Positions 45,279-51,075 of a DNA stretch of 64,000 nt are shown piece by piece. How positions within the stretch are numbered: position 1 is the first letter of the stretch; each line of letters opens with the position of its first letter. The position numbers were made by a program, and so were the translations under genes. Below the pieces are notes generated by a model. That model searched no databases and was not told the origin of the DNA. It saw only the letters and a program-made list of their open reading frames with translations. The stretch spans positions 15,920 to 79,919 of the forward strand of contig CAZOVB010000018.1 in assembly GCA_964583095.1 (NCBI GenBank), written 5' to 3'. The DNA comes from CAZOVB01 sp964583095 (GTDB lineage Bacteria; Planctomycetota; Phycisphaerae; SM23-33).

Positions 45279-45872
45279 ATGGACAAGGAACATTCCGACA
45301 CCCGAACCAACACCCCCGACCTGGCCCACCGCTGGAGAACCGCCCTGCACGAGACCGGCCACGCGGTGGCAAACATCGAGGCAATGGGAGCGCCCAGAGC
45401 CTTTCCGGTCCTCCTGCCTGGCGGGGGAGGGATTTGCTATTGCCCTACCGTGGCCTGCGATGGAGCCTTCGACTTCGACATGGCGCTTGTCATTGCCTGC
45501 GGAACAAAGGCTGAACGCCTGATGGATGAATGCGAGGCACCGGAGACACAACCGGACCCTGTAGACTTCCTGCGGGAAACGCCAAAAGACAAAAACCACA
45601 TGAAAGAACTGCGATCCGGCCTGAAGGCCGATCATGCGGAAGCCATGCCCGATGCCTCCAGACTCGCTGCCTGGTGCACAGCCGAGAATCCGAGCGATCC
45701 GGAGGCATGGGCCAGGCGATACTACTGGATACAGCGCGAAGCGGATCGACTGATCGAGAACAACCGGGAGCGGATCGTAGCCGTTGCCCGGGAACTCTAC
45801 GTTAAGGGACAAGTCGTTCTTCGCAGAGAAGAGCTGTACGCACCCGCGGAGCCCACCGATGCCCCATCGTAA
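45279..45872 (+). CDS. free-standing FtsH-M41-like metalloprotease
   Basis: A 197-aa protein with a single HExxH zinc motif, RTALHETGHAVANIEAMG (about 20-37), in the form HETGHAV that is characteristic of the M41 peptidase domain of FtsH. The following hydrophobic stretch MALVIACGTKAERLMDE corresponds to the GGRAAE helix of M41. There is no AAA+ domain or membrane segment, so it is a protease domain on its own. A candidate third ligand is an Asp/Glu in the segment after residue 85, not certain. It sits in the element's accessory position between unknown genes. Roles in regulation, anti-repressor cleavage or host interaction are open. Confidence 0.65.
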   Translation: MDKEHSDTRTNTPDLAHRWRTALHETGHAVANIEAMGAPRAFPVLLPGGGGICYCPTVACDGAFDFDMALVIACGTKAERLMDECEAPETQPDPVDFLRETPKDKNHMKELRSGLKADHAEAMPDASRLAAWCTAENPSDPEAWARRYYWIQREADRLIENNRERIVAVARELYVKGQVVLRREELYAPAEPTDAPS

Positions 45873-46100
45873 CCCATGCCCGGCAGACCAGTGGCTTGCC
45901 CTTCAGACCCTGGAATTACCGATCTTGCCTACCTTGTCTATATTACCAAAAGGCGTTTGCAACGCAATATGCAGCGTATGCAGATACAGGGGCCGCTATG
46001 GGTCCTCCCTGGCCCTTTTTCCCCTTCTCCTGCCGCGGGAACAAGGCACGCTACCAAAAAGACACACCTTGTGACAATTTTGTCGGAAAGGAAACTGCCG

Positions 46101-46814
46101 ATGCTGTTGAACATCCTTGCCAGGACGGACGCGATCTTCTGGCCCTGCCGAACCCAGGACCTGGAGGTCAGACGGGCGATTGCGGAGCTTCGCGACGAAT
46201 ACCGCGAACTGGGGCTTGCCTGGCGTGTCGGGGGCGACTCGACGGCGCGGCAGGCCCGCTTGCGGGAAATCGACGCCCTGGCCGAAGCGGGCCGGCTCAG
46301 CGTTACCCGGACACCGGGACGGCAATTCGTGTACGTCAAGATCCCGGACGCCGTGGATACCGAGCTTCGCCGTCAAGCCTGCCTGGCCGACTACGACGCC
46401 GCCTTGGGGCTGCTGGGCTGGATCAAGAGCGAGGCCGACGCGGGGCGATGCTACACCCTGGCCGGTCGGGTATGGGTACGGGAATCCCACTTGGCCGGCG
46501 TGGAGTACGGCGGGCCGGACATGGGGCGGATTCTCGGCGGATACGCCGAGTGCATGTTGCCTCTGCTGGTGCGCGCCCTGGCCGAAAGCAACGCGGATTG
46601 CCAAGGTCGGGTCTGGTACACCCTGACCCCGGAGGGCGAACCGCTGGCTGCCGACATGATCGAAGCCGACCGGCACCCGGCCAGGTTACAGCCCGACGCG
46701 GACGCACGCGCGGCCTACCTGCAAGCGACACAGCGCGAACGGGCTTGGCTGGAAGGCAGAACACCGCGAGACTCTCGCAGAATCGGGCCGATCCCGTTGC
46801 CCGTCGGCGTCTGA
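46101..46814 (+). CDS. unknown 237-aa element protein
   Basis: A 237-aa protein; ATG 46101 is chosen because AAAGGAA lies close upstream and the longer frame to 45876 reads through a non-coding-looking stretch. Helical segments include EVRRAIAELRDEYRELGLAW (about 20-39) and CLADYDAALGLLGWIKSEAD. LSVTRTPGRQFVYVKI and VWYTLTPEGEPLAADM look like beta hairpins of a winged-helix or small alpha/beta fold. The family is not recognised. The 228 bp before it contain no gene I can support. Confidence 0.5.
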   Translation: MLLNILARTDAIFWPCRTQDLEVRRAIAELRDEYRELGLAWRVGGDSTARQARLREIDALAEAGRLSVTRTPGRQFVYVKIPDAVDTELRRQACLADYDAALGLLGWIKSEADAGRCYTLAGRVWVRESHLAGVEYGGPDMGRILGGYAECMLPLLVRALAESNADCQGRVWYTLTPEGEPLAADMIEADRHPARLQPDADARAAYLQATQRERAWLEGRTPRDSRRIGPIPLPVGV

Positions 46815-46859
46815 CTTTGGATTTACAGACTACGCCGGCGGAAGGAAATCATCGCCGAC

Positions 46860-47051
46860 GTGGACTTGGCGGACCTGCTGGGGGAGGACGAGGGCGAAAA
46901 CGGGCAGACCTGCCCCCCCCGGTGGCGAGCAACTGCGGCGATCAAGGGCACCTGCGAACGCCCCAGGCCGCCGAGGCGGCGACCCGAAGAAATATTCTCA
47001 AAAGAGACTTGCACACAAAAAAGCAACATGATAAAGGTTATTTACCCATGA
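46860..47051 (+). CDS. possible small protein (weak)
   Basis: A 63-codon frame from GTG 46860, beginning with the acidic segment DLADLLGEDEGENG and ending in a Lys-rich tail, with GGAAGG 14 bases upstream. It overlaps the XRE gene by four bases. It has no recognisable domain and may not be expressed. It is listed because the 233-bp gap otherwise holds nothing. Confidence 0.2.
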   Translation: MDLADLLGEDEGENGQTCPPRWRATAAIKGTCERPRPPRRRPEEIFSKETCTQKSNMIKVIYP

Positions 47052-47257
47052 AGAAACTATCCGAACAACTTTGCGAGGCCGTGAAGAACGCAGGCATTTC
47101 CCGCTATGAAATCGCCAGGCGGGCCGGTCTGCCCGAATCGGCCCTGTGGCGACTGGTGCATGGCGAGATCATTACGATGAAGACCGCCGACGCAATCGCC
47201 GACGTGCTGGGCCTTGGCCTGCGAAAAACGCGGCGAATCCGCCCGAGAAAGGATTGA
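47048..47257 (+). CDS. XRE-family Cro/CI-like regulator
   Basis: A 69-aa helix-turn-helix protein: LCEAVKNAGISRYEIARRAGL, shown by its core ISRYEIARRAG, then PESALWRLVHGEIITMKTADAIADVLG by its core ESALWRLVHGE, the full XRE four-helix arrangement. The C-terminus is a short basic tail. It lies five bases before the integrase ATG, so it is likely co-transcribed with it and may repress the element's genes. No strong SD for ATG 47048. Confidence 0.78.
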   Translation: MKKLSEQLCEAVKNAGISRYEIARRAGLPESALWRLVHGEIITMKTADAIADVLGLGLRKTRRIRPRKD

Positions 47258-47262
47258 CGACA

Positions 47263-48606
47263 ATGGCATCACTGAGCCACGATAAGGGCGAGCGATACCG
47301 AATCCAATTCATCGACGCCGACGGGAAGCGCCGCACGATCCGACTCGGGGCCTTGCCCCGTGCCCAGGCCGAGCAGATCAAGAGGCACGTTGAAGCCCTT
47401 GTCAGTGCCCAAGTGTCCGGTGAGCCGATCCGACGACAGACAGGCCTTTGGCTGGCTGAAGACGTGGGAGAGGTCCTGCGGGGCCGGATGGAGGCCGCGG
47501 GCCTGGTCGAGCCGGTCGAGCCGGTCGAAGCATCGAACACCCCCTGCCTGGCCGAGTGGCTGGACCGCTATATCGGCATGAGGACAGACGTAAAGCCTCT
47601 GACAACGCGGAACATGAAACAGGCCCGGGATACGCTGGTCGAGTACTTCGGCCCGGATCGGCCCATCGACACCATCACCCCATTGGACGCCGAAGCCTTC
47701 GCTGCCTGGATGATCGGGCCGAGGGGACTGGCCAAGGCGACGGCGGCCCGGAGACTCAAGCGGGCGAAACAGTTTTTCTCAGCCGCCGTCAAGGGGAAGA
47801 TCCTGGCGGAAAGCCCGTTTACCGACATCAAGGCGGGTAAGGCGAAGAACCGAGACAGGTTGAGGTTCATAGAGGCCGCAGACGTGCTGGCCGTCATGGA
47901 GGCCTGTCCAGACCCGCAATGGCGGGCCATATTCGCCCTGTGTCGCTTCGGTGGGTTCCGATGCCCTACGGAGGTCCTGCGGTTGACGTGGGCCGACGTG
48001 GATTGGGAACGTCGCCGGTTGACGGTTCATGCGACAAAGACCGAGCATCACGAAGGGGGAGGGGTTCGCGTCCTGCCGATGTTCCCCGAGATCGAAGCGC
48101 CCCTGGAAGAATGCTTTGCCCAGGCCGAGCCGGGGGGAGATCCCCACGTTATCACCCGCTACCGAACGACGAACAGCAACCTTCGCACCCAGGCCCGCCG
48201 GATCATTAAGGGGGCGGGCCTGGCCCCGTGGCCCCGGACCTTCTCGAACCTTCGGGCATCGAGGGCAACGGAACTGGCCGACCGATTCCCGGGGCACGTC
48301 TGCGCGGCATGGCTGGGCCATTCCGAGGCCGTCGCCGATCTGCACTATCGGCAAGTGAACGAATCGCACTTCAAAAAAGCCCTGGCCGACAAGGCGGCGC
48401 AGAATGCGGCGCAGTCGACAACGCAAAAGGCCGGAAATGGGGGGAAATCACGGGGTCGGGCAAAATCGAGGGAAAATGCAGAAAGGCCGGAAACGCCCTT
48501 TATTTCCGGGCATTTCCGGCCTTTTCCGCTGCAAGTCCTTGAAAATAAAGGACTTACCACCACCCCTACGGGGACTCGAACCCCGGTCTCCAGGATGAGA
48601 ACCTGA
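47263..48606 (+). CDS. int: tyrosine recombinase (integrase) whose 3' end overlaps tRNA-Glu
   Basis: A 447-aa phage-type integrase. ATG 47263 has AAAGGA about ten bases upstream. The N-terminal arm-binding region (about 1-60) and a SAM-like core-binding domain (about 85-180) precede the catalytic domain. Active-site elements: Arg in FGGFRCPTEVLRLTW (about 230), Lys in HATKTEHH, the box II Arg in TFSNLRASRATEL with Ser where His is usual, His in WLGHSEAVADLHYRQV and the nucleophile Tyr in LHYRQ. Planctomycete integrases often vary in box II. The last 14 codons lie in the att repeat and in antisense tRNA sequence, with the TGA at 48604-48606. In an excised circle the frame would continue into 40442-40676. 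Confidence 0.9.
   Translation: MASLSHDKGERYRIQFIDADGKRRTIRLGALPRAQAEQIKRHVEALVSAQVSGEPIRRQTGLWLAEDVGEVLRGRMEAAGLVEPVEPVEASNTPCLAEWLDRYIGMRTDVKPLTTRNMKQARDTLVEYFGPDRPIDTITPLDAEAFAAWMIGPRGLAKATAARRLKRAKQFFSAAVKGKILAESPFTDIKAGKAKNRDRLRFIEAADVLAVMEACPDPQWRAIFALCRFGGFRCPTEVLRLTWADVDWERRRLTVHATKTEHHEGGGVRVLPMFPEIEAPLEECFAQAEPGGDPHVITRYRTTNSNLRTQARRIIKGAGLAPWPRTFSNLRASRATELADRFPGHVCAAWLGHSEAVADLHYRQVNESHFKKALADKAAQNAAQSTTQKAGNGGKSRGRAKSRENAERPETPFISGHFRPFPLQVLENKGLTTTPTGTRTPVSRMRT
48391..48413. repeat. 23-bp direct repeat, integrase copy
   Basis: Identical to 40480-40502 at the left end of the element; encodes KAAQNAA of the integrase. Confidence 0.6.
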
Positions 48607-48633
48607 TATCCTAGGCCGCTAGACGATAGGGGC
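48561..48633 (-). tRNA. tRNA-Glu (anticodon CTC)
   Basis: A complete 73-nt cloverleaf on the minus strand. The acceptor stem is GCCCCTA with TAGGGGT (first pair G-T). The T arm is CGGGG-TTCGAGT-CCCCG, the anticodon stem TCAGG/CCTGG, and the seven-base loop TTCTCAT gives anticodon CTC, reading GAG. CCA is not encoded. The element joins at its 3' end, restoring it exactly; its original terminator now lies at 40375-40410. The integrase gene overlaps the tRNA on the opposite strand up to 48606. Confidence 0.93.
48562..48581. repeat. right attachment site (attR) inside tRNA-Glu
   Basis: 20-bp repeat identical to the left copy at 40422-40441, covering tRNA positions from the T loop to the acceptor end. 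Confidence 0.88.
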
Positions 48634-48870
48634 GTGTCTGCTTCAAAATACCTGTAAGTACTGCCGCAAAAGCGACTTGGCCTAGCCCGCAAGGGTCGCG
48701 GGATCCTGGTAAGGACCCGGAATAGTAGCCACGTGGGCCCCGTCTCGTCAAGAGAAAAGCACCTGTTACGGGTAAGATCTTTGCTGAAAACGCTTTCAGG
48801 AGCCGATTATGAACAGTGTCTTGTGGCAGAATGAAAACTGAGTTAAGCCGGATTTTACCAACGCAAGCCA

Positions 48871-48899
48871 TTGACGCGCCCCTCTCTTCCGGGTATACT
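48871..48899 (+). promoter_or_regulatory. sigma70-type promoter of the PEP-CTERM gene
   Basis: TTGACG (48871-48876), a 17-bp spacer and TATACT (48894-48899) form the best promoter match in the window, 111 bp before the ATG at 49010. The 48634-48870 interval shows no gene; the leader after the promoter carries GGAGAAGGAGAG, purine rich. Confidence 0.65.
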
Positions 48900-49009
48900 T
48901 CTGGCAAAGGAGAAGGAGAGAAAAAAGGCTGGCGGAGTTCGTTGGCCTGAGATGTTAGGTTTAGACCGGCCTGCTCCTGAATTGAACTTATCTGAAAGTG
49001 AGGCACGTG

Positions 49010-49675
49010 ATGAGACGCGGTAAAGCAATTGCTATTGTGGCGATTCTGGGATTTGTTTGTGCGACCAGCCAGGCAGCTATTGTCGAGTACAAGGGCTGGG
49101 AAATTGATATGCCCGACTGGGCTGTCAACTCCAACACCGGTTCGGCCTTCGCCGTCAGCGATCCCAACAACAATCCCGAAGAACTCGTCCTCGAGATCTT
49201 CAAGGCCGCCAAAGGACCAGCCCTGGACGGTGCGAGATATCCAGCCATCATCATCGCATTCACCAAGGTTGCCGATGACGCAGCTGGCACGATCGTCATT
49301 GAAGACGAGAGCATCTTCAACTTCACCGAAGGTGTCTTCACTGACTACCACATTGAGCTGGTCCCCGTGATGGGCGACTTCGGCTCGGTTGGCTTCAACC
49401 TGCAGGAAAGTGCCGGTTTCACCGGCGGCGCTTTCAGCACCGTGGAAATGTCGGAGTTGACAGTCGACTTCAGCGAGGGGTTGGTCGACCAGAATGGCCT
49501 GCTTCGCCTCGGTCAGACCCCCACGGCCGACGATCAGTTGGTTATCGATGTCGAGACGGTTGATGGCGAGCCCTTCGGCTTCTTCCTCAAGCAGTACGGA
49601 ACCGTCCCCGAGCCGGCCACCATGGGCCTGCTTGGCCTCGGCGGGCTGGCACTGCTGCGACGCCGTCGCCGCTAA
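49010..49675 (+). CDS. PEP-CTERM sorting-domain protein
   Basis: A 221-aa exported protein. A signal peptide (AIAIVAILGFVCATSQA) precedes a beta-rich, Asp/Thr-rich body with no recognised catalytic motif. The C-terminus is a full PEP-CTERM sorting signal: VPEPATMGLLGLGG followed by LALLRRRRR. Such proteins are cut by an exosortase and attached at the cell surface or exported; no exosortase gene is in this window. The ATG 49010 is favoured over GTG 48998 because the signal peptide starts with MRRGK. Strong promoter upstream, terminator downstream: a single-gene unit. Confidence 0.9.
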   Translation: MRRGKAIAIVAILGFVCATSQAAIVEYKGWEIDMPDWAVNSNTGSAFAVSDPNNNPEELVLEIFKAAKGPALDGARYPAIIIAFTKVADDAAGTIVIEDESIFNFTEGVFTDYHIELVPVMGDFGSVGFNLQESAGFTGGAFSTVEMSELTVDFSEGLVDQNGLLRLGQTPTADDQLVIDVETVDGEPFGFFLKQYGTVPEPATMGLLGLGGLALLRRRRR

Positions 49676-49708
49676 AACACCGCATCGCAAAAACTCACTT
49701 TGCTATAC

Positions 49709-49740
49709 AAGCCCCGGCCGGGTGACGGTCGGGGCTTCTT
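49709..49740 (+). terminator. rho-independent terminator after PEP-CTERM gene
   Basis: AAGCCCCG (49709-49716) pairs with CGGGGCTT (49730-49737), followed by CTT; the stem extends by GCC/GGT with one wobble. It ends the single-gene unit. Confidence 0.65.
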
Positions 49741-49890
49741 ATGACCGAGCCCCCCGGTACCCATCGCCCGGCGTGCGTCTCTTGTTGCTGTTCTACCGAA
49801 CCCTCCACGGGCCGATTGCACTTGCACCCCTGGCCCGGTACACTTTCGGTAGCCTCGTCCAGCCGTATTCACAGGAGCAAGAGGGGCCAG

Positions 49891-51045
49891 ATGTCAGCCA
49901 CGAAGCCAAGCCTTCCTACGAAACTGGAAATCTACCGCAGCGAGATTCCGATGCAAGGCTTCTCCCATGCAGCGGCGACCAGAGATAAGGCCGAGGCCGT
50001 ACTCGTCTGCCAGCATTTCTCCAACGGGCAGGTCGGCTGGGGCGAAACGCTTCCAAGGCCCTACGTCACCGGCGAAACGCTGGACTCGGTGATCGCCGAT
50101 CTGCAGAACCATCTGTGGGACCAGTGGGCGGGGTGGTGGGAGTCACAGGAGACCCTACCGGACCTGGCAAGCCTTGCCGAAGGTTTTGTAACACAGTCTC
50201 CCGATGGACGCTGCAACCTGGCGGCCCGGACGGTCTTGGAGCAATCTGCTCTGCCTGGCCTTGATCTGCCGCCCCTGGCCCGGAGAATTACCGCTCGCGT
50301 TTCCGGCGTGCTGGGCAGTGCAGACCCCGACAAGACCGCCCGGAAACTGAGGCAGATGAAATGGATGCGCCTGCGAGACTACAAACTCAAGGTCGGGTTC
50401 GGGCGCGATATCGACCATGCCAACTTGCAGGTCGTCCACAACCAGCTCGGGAGATGCCTCCGGCGCGGAAAGTGCACCCTCCGCGTGGATGCCAACGGCG
50501 GATGGGGTCTCCAGGAGACCCCGCAGCGCGTGGAGGAGGTGGCCCGGATGGGGGCATGCGCCGTGGAACAGCCCGTCTACGTCCCGGCAGGAGGACTGGT
50601 CGAGCTTTCCCAGAGATGCCCTCTGCCGTTGATTGCCGACGAGTCGCTTCTCAGCATTTCAGACGCCGTCACGCTTGCCCAGGCCGGCGATCGAATATGG
50701 TGGAATGTCCGCATCTCCAAAAACGGTGGGCCCGCCTCGGCCTTGAAGCTCTGCCGGATGGCCCACGAGGCCGGCACGACGCTTGTAATGGGCTGCATGG
50801 TCGGAGAGAGCAGTCTGCTCTCAGCCGGTCAGCGGGCCCTGCTGCAGTGGGGGGCCGGGCCGCGTTTTGTCGAGGGCAACTACGGAAGATTCCTCCTGAA
50901 AGGAGATCTGACCGGCCGCAGCCTGACCTTCGGCCTGGGGGGCAGGTTGCGCGGCCTGCGCGGCAGCAGGCTCCGAGAGCAACACCCGCCGCGCAAGGCT
51001 CTGGAGAAATACACGAGACGCGTTGCGACTCTTGGCGGGAACTGA
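49891..51045 (+). CDS. enolase-superfamily enzyme (dipeptide epimerase/muconate cycloisomerase type)
   Basis: A 384-aa protein; ATG 49891 follows GAGGGG, while the frame to 49741 adds a non-family stretch. The catalytic barrel motifs are in order: the Lys pair in DYKLKVGFG (about 163-171), first metal Asp in LRVDANGGW (about 196-204), Glu in AVEQPVY (about 222), Asp in IADESLL (about 248) and the second-base Lys in NVRISKNGG (about 272). An N-terminal capping domain precedes it. The KxK and ISK pattern places it in the muconate-lactonizing/dipeptide-epimerase group; the substrate cannot be told. It converges with the dihaem protein gene. Confidence 0.86.
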   Translation: MSATKPSLPTKLEIYRSEIPMQGFSHAAATRDKAEAVLVCQHFSNGQVGWGETLPRPYVTGETLDSVIADLQNHLWDQWAGWWESQETLPDLASLAEGFVTQSPDGRCNLAARTVLEQSALPGLDLPPLARRITARVSGVLGSADPDKTARKLRQMKWMRLRDYKLKVGFGRDIDHANLQVVHNQLGRCLRRGKCTLRVDANGGWGLQETPQRVEEVARMGACAVEQPVYVPAGGLVELSQRCPLPLIADESLLSISDAVTLAQAGDRIWWNVRISKNGGPASALKLCRMAHEAGTTLVMGCMVGESSLLSAGQRALLQWGAGPRFVEGNYGRFLLKGDLTGRSLTFGLGGRLRGLRGSRLREQHPPRKALEKYTRRVATLGGN

Positions 51046-51075
51046 TCTGCCTTGGTTCTTCGACCAGGGCCCGGG

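Larger units (their letters stand above)
40422..48581. mobile_element. 8.1-kb integrative element in tRNA-Glu(CTC), satellite-like
   Basis: The element is bounded by two perfect 20-bp copies of ACCCCTACGGGGACTCGAAC, at 40422-40441 and 48562-48581. The right copy is the 3' end of an intact tRNA-Glu, the left copy the displaced chromosomal remnant. A tyrosine recombinase sits against the tRNA. Other genes: 235-aa HTH-tailed protein, two small excisionase-like HTH proteins, primase/DUF3987 replication protein, two small unknowns, M41-like protease, 237-aa unknown and an XRE regulator, all on the plus strand. No capsid, terminase, tail, relaxase or conjugation gene is seen, which fits a phage satellite or an autonomous integrating replicon. 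Confidence 0.88.

Noticed and set aside
40422..48581. The element as a complete prophage or ICE
   Set aside because: No capsid, portal, terminase, tail, lysis, relaxase or conjugation gene is present in 8.1 kb.
48562..48606. Integrase tail as a conserved protein motif
   Set aside because: The codons are att repeat and antisense tRNA sequence; such tails are known by-products of integration into tRNA genes. Only the left-end continuation is treated as possibly meaningful.
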